64,000 nucleotides of DNA from Laguncularia racemosa (lineage: Eukaryota > Streptophyta > Magnoliopsida > Myrtales > Combretaceae): NCBI GenBank assembly GCA_037954665.1, contig JBBMOL010000022.1, positions 2,666,001 to 2,730,000 on the forward strand, given 5' to 3'. Made by a program: the position numbers and the translations under genes. Below, piece by piece: positions 1 to 13,135 of the stretch. The notes beneath the pieces are model-generated. The model did no database searches, had not been told where the DNA came from, and worked only from the letters and a program-made list of their open reading frames with translations. Every line of letters starts with the position of its first letter. Position 1 is the stretch's first letter.

Positions 1-3000
1 AATTTTCCCTATATAATCTTACCTTTTCACCGTCCATGAAAAGGATGCACACTTACCCCACTTATACTATTAGGCAATTATTTTACCATTGAGATGATTA
101 TAAGAGTTAATATAATAGAAGTTTTAACAGTTAACTTATAGATTAAATGTTTTTGCTGATGGGATCCTGAGAAAAAACCTCATATTATGATACTGCACAC
201 AACAATAACATAAATACTCAAAATCATAGGCACCATTGGAAGGGAAAAAATTTGCAAATGAACCCCTAAACTATTTATCAAGAGGAATAGATCCTAAATT
301 CCCAATTTATTTTCTTAAAACTTTTAAAAAATATATACATGCACTCAAAAAACGTCTATAAAATTTTAAAAGCTAATGGTATTATTTATGATTCTTTTAG
401 TGATGGTTTTGTTAGCAATAGCATATGGACTATTTACATATCTTTAAAAATAGTAGAATATTAAAGCATTTTGAATATTTAAAAAGTTTATCTATACTAA
501 CTAATTGATAGTTTAAAAGGTATATTTATAATTACATAGGTATAAAAAGGCAGAATAGTTAGAAACTATATGTTAGATGGGCTGGTGAACGGATAATCAA
601 ACATTTTACACAACGATAGAGGCATGGTGCTGTTGATGCCATACAAACCGACAAAAGTCAGAAGTACTATCTTCCCCGAGTTATTATTACGTCTAGTCCT
701 CAAATGACTTTTCCCATTGTATATCTCAAGTATGACATGGACAGAAATGCAATAAGTAGAAGCATCTTTACAAATGTGAAAAAGAACCCCATGCCTCTTC
801 TTCTCCCTCCTTTTCATTTTCATTATGCATGAGCAAATAAAGGAGGAAAAGCGGAGTCAAAAATAACTTTTTTTTTTCTACCTTTGATTGAAAAGAACTC
901 ATGAATTTAAAGAGAGCCAAACCTTTTCAACTCATCTTGATGGCGTAAACCAAAATAATTTTTTTCCAGAGATAATATGGGTTTTTGTTAGATTCCATTG
1001 GCATTCTCTGAAGTTTTAAAATTAATAGATCACTACGGATTTTTCTTTCCCCACCAACCCACCCCCAACCTCCACCGCCCCCCCAAGCATGCTTGATCCA
1101 CTAATTATTGACACATGTTTAATAGCATGACTTATAGGATCATGTTATTCGATTGAGCTGGGTTAGAATTTCAAAATTAGAAAGACGGTTGATACCTTAA
1201 CGTGTTTAGTATTTATTTTGAACCTAGGTTGGTTAGCACTTAAAACCGATGGTGTACGCAACTTTTGACAAGAACTTAAAAGTATAAAATCAAAGAAATT
1301 CAAGTATATCTATAAACTTGTAAGTTTAAACAGGTGTCGACTACTTCATCGTTTTTTTTTTTTTTTACCCTCGTTTCTGTATCCTTTTGTTTTAAGAAGA
1401 GAAAGAGAGTTCGAGGAGAGATATTAATGTGAAGGTTTATGGTCTTACTTCAAGATAAAGATCTTCTGAATTAATATTTGTAAAAGGAAACTTTACTATT
1501 TATGTATCTCTTCAACTTTCATATTTCTTAAATATTAATGATATATGGATATTTACCCTTTAAGTTTAGTTATGGATTTAGCACATTGAAAAGAACATCT
1601 GAAAACTAGTTTCTCTTTCCATGTAATAAAGGGAAGACGCAATAGTAGATAATACATAAAAATGCCTTAAATGGTTAAATATTGGAGGTCAGTATCGTAA
1701 TATGGCCCTGTCCATATAGGTTTCGATGCTTACCCTCACTAATTGTACGAATGATAGAGGAGATTTAGGGATAGGTGATTATAGGATAGATAAAATATAA
1801 AATTTTATTTATATTCCATCTTATAAGATATAAGTTTTTAAATTTTAAAATTAGAATTTATTTTATAATATCTTGAAACCAACTAGTATTCTATAATATG
1901 ATATTTTATAAAATTTATCTTTTTTTATAAATTTTAAGTTTATATAATATTAAAAAATAATTTATTTATGATATTAGATGTTTCTTATATGTAAAATTTA
2001 TAAAACCTATAGAAAATTCTATAAAATTAAAAAAAAAATTATCATCTCTTTATTATATCTAGTTTATGTGATTTAACTACTTAGCAAATAAAATTGGAGA
2101 GGAAAATGTAGAATACAAAGAAAAAAGAAAATGGAAAACATAAAGAAAGAGAGGTAATATTAGTTTAAACATTTAGGTTATTAACTTATAGGTTTAGGCT
2201 CATTTATTCTTATTTTCACTAAAACATTTATTGACTAAAAAAAATATAATGTTATTATTTATTTATTAATATTATTTAATAATTTATTATAAGGTAAATA
2301 CATAGTATCTTTCAATCTATACCCTACATACATTAAAGTATAAGAAATTCTAAAATAGATATAAGGTAGAAAGTCCTCGTATCATAGTGGGAGTAGGTTT
2401 TAAAAAACTAATATCTGAGAACTACCTTATAATCGTTAATACTCACCTAAAACATATTTGATCAAACAAGGTACGGATAGGTACCCTATAAAATGAGATT
2501 ATCTACTTAATCAAATAAATCATTTGTAACTTTTCTTAAAACAAGCGTGTCATTGATGCATTAATAAAAAAAATACAGTTCTTGTTGCTTGAAACATTGA
2601 AAAAAAAAATCATAGATATTTGACATAAAAATTATCAAATTTTGTTATTACTCTTTAAAGCGAATGCGACATATATCTACATATTTTTCACCATCTATCA
2701 TTATATAAGAATTTTTCATCAGATTAGATAAGAGGATCACATTACACAATTAATATTTATTAACATTACTATAGTTTGAGCAGCTAATTTATATATATAT
2801 ATAATCTTCCAATTTCAATCCAAAAGGAAAATATATCATGAAATTAATCTCCACCAGGTGATATTTCTTTAGATATTTTCTTAGAGTTTTCTCGCAAAGT
2901 CATTATTATGTAGATTTAATAATAATTTTGACACGTAGCATTTAGAGTAATTGCTAGAAAATGGATGGTGGTGGTGGCTACACGGAGATGCATGGTTGGC

Positions 3001-3480
3001 GACGGTGGGGCAAGTATGAGGCAGCAGATTCCGGTTTCTTTTCTTTTTCCTGATTTTTTAAATCATTTTTCATTCTTCTGATTTTTTTTTTCCTTTTTTG
3101 ACTTTTATGTATCTTTTACCTCACTTGTCTAATGTGATATTGTTACATAAATTTTCTCTATAATTGACTATAGAGAATTATTGGTGGGCTCTTTTATCAA
3201 ATGCGAGTTTTGATTTATTTGATTTATATCTAATCCATTTCTATTTTAAAACTGAATTTGAATAAAGTATCTCATTTGACTAAGAACAACAACAATAATA
3301 ATAGTTAAATCCATATGTCTCTTTAGTAATTACTTCGCTGATGTTTTTCATCGTTGAAAAATATCCTTGTCAAGTGAGGTGCTATCAACCATAGATTTCT
3401 TAGGCCATCAAATTGTTTAGCATCCCATTTTTTTTTTCTCTTGAGTTTGATAAAATCTTCCTTTTCGAAAGTAGATAAAT
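1..3480. other. AT-rich intergenic DNA, no gene seen
   Basis: No coding region with a recognisable domain is visible on either strand. The stretch has long A/T runs, a short TA microsatellite near 2790-2804 and an AT-rich palindromic patch near 1790-2040 that could be a decayed MITE; no clean terminal inverted repeat was found. An 85-codon open frame at 566-823 (-) has no family signature and is treated as chance. Confidence 0.6.
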
Positions 3481-4263
3481 TTTCTTTATTATCATTTATT
3501 TATTTTAATAATAATAATAATAATAATTATTGGACATGTACTTAATATAAATAAATAGTTAATGTTATAAAATTAACAAAATTTAACTTAGCATAGAAAC
3601 AATTTTATCAGATGATAAAATTTAAAGAACAATTAAATTCGTATGGAAACCATATAACGAGAAACAATTTTAATTTTCCTTACAACAATATCTTTCAGTG
3701 TAACATTTATCATTGACTTAAAGTTGCTACCAAATCACTAACAATAGCATCCATAAATCCCCACCAATATTTTCGTTGCTACTACTCTTAGCTGCATCGT
3801 GATCACTAGTGCCTTCCTCCTCACAAAACCTATGAGTAATGTAAGGATATGTACCATCATTCATTATAATATAATCATGAAAAGCTGTAGTAGTAACTAC
3901 TATATTTATTTGTTTTGTCATTTTATAAGTAGGCATTTTTTTAAGTATTCAAAACCTATTTTTCCAAATCCCAAATGTGCACTCAATAACATTTCTTAGT
4001 GACGAATGCTCATAATTGAATTTTTTTGAAGTAAGAGCTGAACGACCTTGTCGAAACTCAGAAGCATGAAGCATGATACTTTCTCCTTTGTAAGGAGCTA
4101 GATACCTAGTTTTATTTGGGAACCCTAAGTCAACCAAGTAGTGCTTACCTACAAATATATATATAATTAAAAAATGAAACAAAATGTATTAGATTATTTG
4201 CAATATTTTCAATAAAAACAATAAATTATTTATATGCACCTACGTGTAGCAAAGGAAAATTGA

Positions 4264-5505
4264 TATTACAAGAAAATTAAGCTTTAAAAATAGAAATTTT
4301 GCAATGAAAAAAATCTGTCTTTGAAAGTATTAATATATGACAAATTTTGTGCTTACAAAAAAAATATATTTTTACAATTTTATTAGTTTTAATAATGAAA
4401 TCAAGGACATATTACTAATGGATTTGTAAGAGATTTAACTTTGTCATAATTCTATCTTTGATTCTATTGTGGGAAATGAAAAAAATTTGGTGTAATATTT
4501 ATTTTTTGATTCTATTATAAATTTGTTTTTAAATGTTAAAAATATAAACTTACCTTTCAGAGATAGAAAATTTCTATCTCTAATAATGTAACAATAATGT
4601 TAAAATTTAACACTATACATATATTTTAGAAAACCATTGTTTCTAAATTTATTTTTAGAATAATCTTAACTTTTATAAAGAGATTAGTTCTATCTGTTAA
4701 AGTAAATAATATATATATACATAAATAAATGATATAATATATTGCATATATATATTATAATTTTTATCTTATATATAAAATATTATGTATTATTTGATAT
4801 ATTTATATCATATAATATATTTATAAAGTATTAAACGATTGGGCTTATATATTATGATTTTATTATATTTATAATATATAATATAATAAATAATAGTTTT
4901 AAATAATAAGATAAAATGTTATATCATTACTACATATAATTTATTATAAGTTAGATATTTTCTTATACATTATTAATTATATATAAAAAATACAACTTTA
5001 ATCACAAAAATATAAATTGATATTGTGTTTATGTGTTACACAAAGCTCAAAAGTTAAGTATGCTCAAGGAAGAGCACTACCAAGATGGTGACCCCTTGGG
5101 AATTTTTAATTAAAAAAGATATAATTGTGCTAATGAGTAATAATCAATAAGGGATTTAATGTGTAAGTGAAATTACCATAGTATGAGATACTCTAATTGA
5201 GTTATCATATTTGTAATTAAAATAATTCAATTGTAATTTAGTGAAATTTGACTGACTTGCGATGGGATTTTTTTCTTTGATTTTATTTCGTTTCAAAATT
5301 TATTAACTTTTTGCAATGGAATAGAGATGGATTTTTTATTGCAAATTTGTGACAAATGTACAATTTGTTGCTAAATTGAATTATTTGCAATGATATTTGT
5401 AACAGGATTTTGTAACAAAAATTATATCTCTAAAGATTTTTGGCAACAGAATTACAATTTTTAGAACAAAAATTTCTATCTCTAAAAGCCAATTTTCTTA
5501 TAGTG
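4264..5505. mobile_element. non-autonomous CACTA element inside PIF/Harbinger copy 1
   Basis: The right end reads, on the - strand, CACTATAAGAAAATTGGC. The left end reads TATTACAAGAAAATTAAGC on the + strand. These are inverted repeats of the CACTA(C/T)AAGAAAA type, with the left end decayed from CACTAC to TATTAC. The inverted similarity extends further through a TAGAAATTTT block. The 3-bp target duplication TGA sits at 4261-4263 and 5506-5508, the length expected for CACTA elements. Removing the element rejoins the transposase sequence in the same order as copy 2. No transposase frame is present inside, and the body is very AT-rich. Confidence 0.85.
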
Positions 5506-5705
5506 TGAAGGATGTATTACTCAACATGCACCTCAACATTTGTGTCATAGCTTTGGCTAAGAGTTATGAATGTAAATCTATAAGAAAAATCACAAACGGT
5601 TAATATGATTTGTGACACTTCACCCTCTCTATTCGTGCATATAATTCGTTGTTCCTTTGAATCATGCACCTCAACGTGTGTTCCATCAATTGTACCAATG
5701 TAGTC

Positions 5706-5747
5706 CTAGAAAATATGGTGAAAGCAATAACTTTTCAATGTTACTAC
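5706..5747 (-). other. shrunken intron of the copy 1 transposase
   Basis: The gap between NPFYR-type and DYIGTIDGTH-type coding begins GTAGTAAC and ends TTTTCTAG on the - strand. The equivalent gap in copy 2 (13964-14059) has the same donor and an AG acceptor but is 96 bp. At 42 bp the copy 1 version is below usual plant intron length, so it probably reflects an internal deletion. Confidence 0.6.
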
Positions 5748-7293
5748 CCTATAGAAAGGATAATTTCTTAGGTTTTGGTGTATTTTCATAGGAACTATGT
5801 GAAACTTGGGATTCTCAAGTTTTATAATATCTTTCAAGAACTCTACTAATGCATTAAGAGCCTGGTTAAACTGGCAAAATATGGTTTCTACTAAATGCTG
5901 GAATATCTCTTGAACCATTCTGGTTAAAGTTCCATTTCCTATGATAATTAAAAATATCCTAATTTTTCCTCATTTAAGAAACCTCTACCATGAAAAAGAC
6001 CATATTGTATCAACATTCCACACAAGCTTTAAAATAAAGATGGACTCATTTAAAACAAATTTTGATAGTGGGTTTAATTTAGGTTGTTAAGAAGCTCACT
6101 GATAAAATTCGATCCTATTTATTTTGATTTGTAGCAGGGCACACTTTCATACAAGTAGTGTTGATTGCTCTCATTGCCTCGAGTTAGTCTTGGGCTAGAT
6201 TGAGCCTTCGAATTAACAAAATTCAACCTGTAAGATGAACAAACATGAGCTATCGAGGCATTGAAGGTATCTTCGACATTTGTACTCCGATGCTCAAGTT
6301 AAAGGTGCAACGCAAGGATATGGCAATCAAAGTTTATGGGGAGTATTAGATCATTTTCCTGATGGGGGTGATCCCCTATTTATGGTGTTGGCATGATATT
6401 GTATTTTTAGCAAGTATATCTTCTTGAAAATACCCTGTTTATTCCATGAAAGATTTAGTAAGGTGTATTATTCAAAGGAGTTAGATTATTTTTCTAATTT
6501 ATCCTGACCAGCTTAGATACTTTCCTATATTAAGATTTTACTCAAATGGGGTGGGCTCTTAGGCCATAGGTCAATTTGGGCCTATAACAAATAGTCATTT
6601 ACGATAACATAAACCATAGATACTATAATCGGATCTTCTACAAAATCACCATTCATTTTTCCTGAAAATCAAAAGAAAGTTAAAATAAATACATGAACTC
6701 CAATAAGAATGACATAAAAATATAATTCATAATAATATGATGACATATTAAAAATCTATATAAATAAAGATAGACATAAGAACATATAATGAGTATTTCC
6801 TCCTAAATACAACATGAAAAAGAAATTAATCCTTTGATTCATTCTCTTTGTGATACGTGGCAACCTCTTTTTTTTTTTTTTTTTTTTTAAAAAGAGTTTT
6901 CATTTCAACATTTGGAGAACTAAAAAAAACAAAAGTAGCATAGCTTATCATCCATAAGAATTGATGTAGCATCTAAACCCAATCGTCTATCCTCAATCAT
7001 AGCTGGTAATGTCCAAACCTCTTACATTACCACCTTGATGCCTAATGGATCTATGTAATTATTGATAGACATGGAACTAATTGAACTTTTGGCATTTAAG
7101 GTAGCAATTAGATTTCCTAGATCATTAGTTAAATCCTCCCTAGAGTATCATTATTTCTCTGCACGTTTCTTACAAAAGCATTTAGTGTTTTTCTCTTTGA
7201 GGATATTTGTCCTTCTTGAGTCATAGGTGGTGATGGGCCATTGTATTCATTACTATTATGAAATAGTGGAGAGTTATCTATAGGATCAACATA

Positions 7294-7653
7294 TCACAAA
7301 TCTCCAGTGGAGTCTCCACTCTGTTCTTGTGAATAAGTAAATCCACTTTCTTCCAGTGGCAATGTGGTTATTGATGGCCCCCATAGTCTATGATTAGTAC
7401 CTTTTGTACCCTTGCATAGTTCTTTTAAACGCCTGCATGATATAATATATGTATATATATATTTAGATAAACCACCAGGAAGAATCAAACATACTATTAA
7501 ACTAATAAAAATCACCTCTTCAACCACCTCCCACCAATCATCATTCATATCAAATGTTTCAGTGATGGCATTCCAACCAATTCTTGATTTTGCATAGCAC
7601 ACTAACCAAGCCACATAAAACCCATTACCAATTTTAGTGCATAAAACTATCAT
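7294..7653 (-). pseudogene. Myb/SANT-like protein ORF of PIF/Harbinger copy 1
   Basis: The 119-codon frame contains RIGWNAITETFDMNDDWWEV, which matches the C-terminal part of the Myb/SANT-like (Myb_DNA-bind_3) domain, where a GW and a D-[DE]-WW pair are typical. In PIF/Harbinger elements this second protein binds DNA and cooperates with the transposase. The N-terminal Trp-containing helices are not visible, and a stretch that looks intronic (ISLIVCLILPGG) follows the domain, so the annotated frame probably reads through an intron. The sense strand agrees with the transposase downstream. The region 6880-7290 continues the same gene: it aligns with copy 2 at 24220-24650. Confidence 0.6.
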
Positions 7654-7753
7654 GTAACTTCTAATCTTTCTACGACAATAGCATGTAAAAGTATTTCCAT
7701 CTACAATGTTCTCATGAATGTCACAAGAGACAAAGATAGAGATATGTGGAAGT

Positions 7754-9840
7754 GTAGAAAGGAAGGTCGTTGAACAGACTCAACTAAGGATTGAAAATTT
7801 CCATATACATTACAAAAGCTATAGAAATTCTACTTAGTTTAATTTTTCTATTTGAAAATTTTTTGAAATCGAAATAGACAAGATCTCAAATTAACATCTA
7901 ACCAATTACACAAAAATAATGATACTTCCCACGCTAGCAAAGACATCCATTATGTAATGAAAATATATATATATATATATAATTCTATATTCAATATCAT
8001 TTTCATGCTTTGTAGGACCATAGGAATAATAAATAAAGCCCATTGGCATGATATTATCAACAGACATTAAATAAAGATAAAAGGGAAAGTGGGGGCCTTT
8101 TCCACTTGCCTAAGGGAACTCCATAAGCAAATTAGCATACTTGAATTTTTAGTTTGTAGAATCTACTCTGTCTAGCCATAAAATTACTCTATCAAGCTAT
8201 GTTAAGCATGGATTATACTTAGACCAAATGCATTAATTTTTTCTTTTTGGAAATCTTAGCAAAGAAATTCCTAAGAGAGGTAGAGAGCCAGGCTGCACAC
8301 AATAGTAGATACTATAGTACAATGCAGATGACATTCTTTTGATGATTTTTTTGGATTTTTTTCCTCAATATATCTTCTAAGTAACTTAATTAATAATTGA
8401 TGGGTTGTTACTTAATCAATAATTTCAGGCTTAGAAACTCTCTATAGATGATAATTTGTATAAGCTGGACCATGATGTGCTAATGGAGCTAAAAATCTAA
8501 AGGGTAGATAGTTATTTAGAAGCACAAGTTGATTTTTTTAACTTTTCCATGATGATGTTGTGAAAGTTCCTTCAAAATTTTGATGCTACTAATAAAAGTT
8601 CAATATTGGCAACATGTTTTCCACATAACTAAGTGAAAGATGTTGAAAAATTATGCCATTTGAGTAAAAAGATCCTATGTTATAGGTGCTATAACACAAG
8701 ATAGAATAATAGGGATGTATCCCTATATGAATAACGTCAGATTGTTAATCAAAATTAATACAGCACCTTATTATAATGGAGCGGTAGTTGCTCCTTACAA
8801 TTATTCAAGGTCAACATCATAAAATAATTGATAACCTAGATTTGGAAATTTTGAAAAACTTCAATGACTGATCACAAACCTAACACTTAGAATGATCTCA
8901 ACTTTCATGATGAGTTTAATATGACAACTTATTTGTTAAAGAAAAAAAAATTGATAAAAAGCTTTCTTTTGTAAATTTTCCGAATAAACCATTTGAAAAG
9001 AAATGGAGAATTGCTACTACATTGGTGAAATAGAATGAGTATCTTAAATGTCGGTATTAATCATAAATTGGTTTTAAAATAATTGAGATTTATATACATC
9101 TTCTTTGTTTGATTCAATTTGCACCTTTTTACAAGTTTGAGCTTCGCGAGCAAGAGAATTTCAAATACAAAATATTAATTTTTTTTTTCAAAATTAATTT
9201 TTCAAATTCTTTTCCATCTCATCTTAAGTTCAATTCCACCAATTGTATTTCCTGTTATAAGCTTTGATTTTTAAACTATAGAATTATACATTTAAATTTA
9301 TCATCATAGAGGTTGAGGTGTTAAAGTTTTCATTATTTGCATTGCTAATGCATTGGCTAAAGCACGGGTGCAAAATTTTCTTCTAATTATTTTTTCAATA
9401 AAATTCCACCTGTAGGGCTAATCGATGATAATACAGTGGGTTTATGTATGGGATCTCTAAATAAATACAAGGATAAATCGATTTCCATGTTTTCAATGCA
9501 ATAAGCAAGAGTTTACAATATATATAGCTTCTAAAGATGTAGGTACATCGCGAAGTGACATTACATTTGCATATATATATATGTGTGTGTGACATTAGCT
9601 TTGTATTTGTCCCTACCAGCCGTATGAAAACGCACCAAGACAAATACTATTGCAAGTGTCTATTGATGCATGCTTCTTTGTTTTCTTCCCTTCCCTCTTC
9701 CAATATACAAGATGATGATGTTCCCAGTTCTTGACGTTAGTGCATGGAAGATACATTTCTTAGATATTGTTGTCACTTCTAGTTGATTTCTGCATGATTA
9801 TTAGTATCGCTACCGTGGTAGGCGTGGGGATGTTATTGGC
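7754..9840. other. AT-rich intergenic DNA, no gene seen
   Basis: No domain-bearing frame was found. There is a TA microsatellite at about 7963-7980 and a TA/TG microsatellite near 9572-9590. An 82-codon frame at 9395-9643 (-) crosses that microsatellite and is discounted. Confidence 0.55.
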
Positions 9841-10790
9841 GCAAGTGGGCGACTTCTTTTCAAGTTGCCTATGTGGACCGTTGGATCTAGTTTAAAACCG
9901 AATTAGTGTAACCCGTTTAACCGGTAGAGAGAGAAAACGCAGGAGGTAGTACAATTTGTCAAATTATTGTACACTTTGGGAGGTTCTGAAATACCTATTT
10001 TTCCAACTTTTGACTATATTTTATAATTTTACCAACTTTTGTTTTAAATTATGGTATTATTTAAAAAAATATAGTAATTGTACACATTTATCATTATTAA
10101 CTTTTTCTCCTTATTCTAATACATTGTGATGCTTCTTAGGACATTATGATATATTTATTTTACCAACTTTTGTCCATATTGTATCAATTTTAATAATTTT
10201 TATCAAATTATAGTGTTGCTTAAGAGATTTTTGTATACATACACATTTATATTATCAACCCTTTCTCTCTATTTTAGTATAATTTATCAAATTATGGTAC
10301 TTCTTAAAACATTTTAGTAAACCTATTTTACCAACTTTTGTCCATATTCTACTAATTTTTTTTGTCAAATTGTGATATTGCTTAAAAAATTCTGGTACAA
10401 ATACACATTTGTTTATATTACCAACTTTTTCTCTATATTTTAATAATTTGTCAAATTATGATACTCTTTAAGACATTGTAGTACACCTACCCTACTAACT
10501 TTTCTTCATATTTTACCAACTTTTGTCAAATTATGGTATCACTCAAGAGATTTTGGTTTACATACATGTTTGTCTATATTATTAATTTTTCCCCTATTCT
10601 ATTACAATTTATTAAATTGTGGTATCTATTAGTTGATTATATAGTACACATATATATTTGACTACATTACCATTTTTTTTTCAAAACTGGTAAATTTTGA
10701 CAAATTGTAGTAGTGCTTAAAAGATTTCAGGACCTAATCGGTGACCTTCTTAGTAGGTCTTCCTAATTTTCAAGTTGCCTATAGGAGACT
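9840..10790. repeat. 85-90 bp diverged tandem repeat, copy 1
   Basis: Between about 9990 and 10730 a unit containing ACCAACTTTTGTCCATATT, then GTCAAATTGTGGTA, then a GGTACACATACACATTTG-like block recurs roughly every 85-90 bp with heavy divergence. The array is bracketed by the 16-bp direct repeat TTTTCAAGTTGCCTAT at 9857-9872 and 10767-10782. At the left end GGCGACTT and AAGTTGCC form a short hairpin. The same array recurs at 25800-26770. No protein frame is present. The transposon class is unknown. Confidence 0.65.
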
Positions 10791-10997
10791 TATCTTAGTA
10801 ATTCCTCGGTAGGCATGTCTATTCTGACGTGGGGTTTGATACTTTTATTTTGTTAATAAATTACAATGATATTCCCATAAAGTATTGAAATTATTGAGAT
10901 ATTTTGAATTTCTTAAATAGTATATTTCATTTCTTGAAAAATATTGATGTTGTAAAACTTCTCTTTAAGTATACATAAATCAATCTTATATACTATT

Positions 10998-11442
10998 TGT
11001 TGATAGGTTATTTTGAATGTAGACTCCAAGTTTAGGTCAACCCATCTTATGCTTAGAAGTTACCAATGATTTGGGCTTTCAAGTCTAGGTCAGCTCAACT
11101 AGGCTTAGGTTGCTAGGCCTAGTTTACATTTTAAACAAATCATGCATGAGAAAAGCTCAGAGAAATAAGATAAGCCTAAGAGTTAAGGAGAAATGGGTAT
11201 TAACTACCTTCTTATCCATCCCCCATTGTTTCTATAAATACTAGATCAAATCTTCAAGCAAGAGATTGATACTTTGACCCTCTAAACAATATATTGCTAC
11301 CTTGTTACTTTAATCCTCCCTTTCTCATACCGACTTGAGCATCAGGATGGCCATGCTAAAATCAACTCTAGCACTCCCTCGACTCATTTTCTTATCTCAT
11401 GCAAGTTATGCATCTTCAACACAGGATCAAGTAACAATACCA
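10998..11442. mobile_element. solo LTR of a Tat-like gypsy element
   Basis: The sequence starts TGTTGATAGGTTATTTTGAA, matching the 5' end of the right LTR of the outer gypsy element (TGTTGATAGGCCATTTTAA at 56055). It contains a TATAAATA box near 11235 and the downstream block GACTTGAGCATCAGGATGG, also seen in both outer LTRs (ACTTGAGCATC). It ends ...ATACCA. Flanks are CTATT (10993-10997) and CTATA (11443-11447), a 4/5 target duplication. Its 445 bp agree with the 438 and 463 bp outer LTRs. No internal region accompanies it. Confidence 0.75.
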
Positions 11443-11447
11443 CTATA

Positions 11448-12360
11448 TAGTTGTAATTATTTTTTGGGCTTATTCACCACCTATTTTTTTTTCATATTTA
11501 CCATCACAATGCCAAATGGTTAAATAAAAATCTCAAATCAAATACTGAATTTGCCTAAAAAATAATTACAAATGGATTATATAAGACTAAAGTTTTACTA
11601 TGCTATAAGAGAAAATTAGCCATGTCAATATTACAGAGTGTAACTACACTATTTTAGAAATATACAATATCTTTATAATTTCAGTAGTTTTTTACGATTT
11701 TATTGTACTATAACTTTCTTTTTATGTCCAAAAAGTGTAAATAATAGCCAATTAGCAAATTATTAGTGAAGACTTTTAATAGTTTTAGGTAAACGTAATT
11801 GTGATTCAGTCATTTATGAATTTTTTTTTTTTAAGAATTTCTTAATTCTCTTTTCTCTCCTTCCACTTCTGTTTTGGAGACTACCTCATCTGAAATTGAG
11901 GCTTATCATTCATTGCTTGCTTTACACAAAAACTGAGATTTAAACACATCATTTGGTGCTTTCATTGAATGATCCCGCCGAGAGCAAATCTACATCTTGA
12001 GAGATTTCAACAACGGCGAAATATTTAGGTTTGTCAAGATTGGAGTAATAAATAAATCAGAATAGATGAGAGCCCTTTAAGTTTTTTTTTTTTTCTTTTG
12101 TTTTATCTATATCTTATCTGTTTTTAATTTATATCTATTTAAAATCATATGTTGGAAAGTTATCTAATCTACTTTTGTTTTAGACATGGCATTCAAATAA
12201 ACTATTTAATTTGTATTTGATCACATTTAAAACTACTGGTTGAACCTATCCAATTTGTGTTTGAAGTGATTCGCTACAAAATTAATGTTATGATGAAATA
12301 CCTCAATTATGCCATATCTAGTTTGATTTAAAGTCTAATATAATTATGTAGTATATGTGC
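11448..12360. other. intergenic DNA, no gene seen
   Basis: AT-rich sequence with several poly-T runs and no supported frame. A trinucleotide AAT-type microsatellite at about 12366-12390 marks the approach to PIF/Harbinger copy 2. A similar AAT run precedes copy 1 near 3510-3530. Confidence 0.5.
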
Positions 12361-13135
12361 TTAAATAATAATAATAACAATAATAATATTGTTATTTAAC
12401 TCTTAATTAATAAAACTCAATAGTTAATTTCAAAAAATCCATGAAAGTTCGCAAAATAACAATCTTATTAGATGATATAATTTGAAGAATAGTTAAGTTC
12501 ATATGGAAAATCATATATTGGTAAACGGGTTTAATTTTCTCTACAACACTTTGTTTTAATGCAAATTCCACTGTTAATTTGGGTGGCTACAAAATCGCTG
12601 GCAATAGCATCATGTATAGCTCCCTTCCACAAGTCTAGTGACATTTTAGTCACACTACTGTTATTAATGACAAAGTGATCACTCGTGCTTTTTTTTGGTG
12701 CTAATTTCCTCCTTAGTAAACCTACCAATAATATGTGTATCTATAGCATAATTCATTATAGTATAATTGTGTAAAGCTCAAGTTGCAACTATTATCTTTA
12801 TTTGCTTACACACTTTATAACTAGGCATGCTGTAAAGTAATCGGAACCTATCTGCTTAATAATTTTTTTTTTTTAAAGAAAAAAACTAATGAATACACAT
12901 AATTGAGAACTCTTTTAGAGTTTATGCCAGATTACCTTGTTGAAACAAAAAATAATATAATTTTCTCTTTGGTAAGGAGCTAGATATCTAATTCTATTTG
13001 AGAACTTAGAGACGATCATGTAGTATTTACCTTTAAAAAAAATTAAAAATGAAATGAAATGTGTGGATAATTTGCAATCATTTATAAGAAGAATAATAAG
13101 TTAATTATTTATGCCTGGAGTGGTAAAGCAAATTG

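Larger units (their letters stand above)
3727..5918 (-). pseudogene. PIF/Harbinger (HARBI1-like, DDE_4) transposase relic
   Basis: In transcription order the pieces are as follows. At 5918-5748 is an N-terminal helical part (EIFQHLVETIFCQFNQAL, then NLRNYPFYR). A 42-bp GT...AG gap at 5747-5706 follows. Next, from about 5705, comes DYIGTIDGTHVEVHDSKE, which holds the first catalytic Asp in IDGTH. After the CACTA insertion, 4182-3949 gives KHYLVDLGFPNKTRYLAPYK with the second Asp, and RNVIECTFGIWKNRF with the catalytic Glu. A C-terminal tail is at 3936-3727. The D-D-E residues survive, but the frame is cut by the insertion and by stops, so no full product is possible. The family normally cuts and pastes its element with help from the Myb-like partner. 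Domain identity is recognised from motifs only. Confidence 0.8.
3480..7750 (-). mobile_element. PIF/Harbinger DNA transposon, copy 1 (decayed)
   Basis: The region holds the two ORF types usual for PIF/Harbinger elements: a transposase of the HARBI1/DDE_4 family and a Myb/SANT-like DNA-binding protein, both on the - strand. It aligns by eye over most of its length with a second copy split between 12360-14421 and 23888-24660, which defines it as one repeat. Ends are approximate: neither the terminal inverted repeats nor a 3-bp TTA/TAA duplication could be fixed. It is interrupted by a CACTA element. The Myb/SANT ORF lies upstream of the transposase in the sense of transcription. Confidence 0.75.

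Noticed and set aside
566..823. 85-codon - strand frame
   Set aside because: Basic and low in domain features, with no conserved neighbour and no motif; equal in length to chance frames.
1790..2050. MITE with terminal inverted repeats
   Set aside because: AT-rich palindromic tracts look suggestive, but no matching inverted ends or target duplication could be fixed.
9395..9643. 82-codon - strand frame
   Set aside because: Its core is a translated TA/TG microsatellite.
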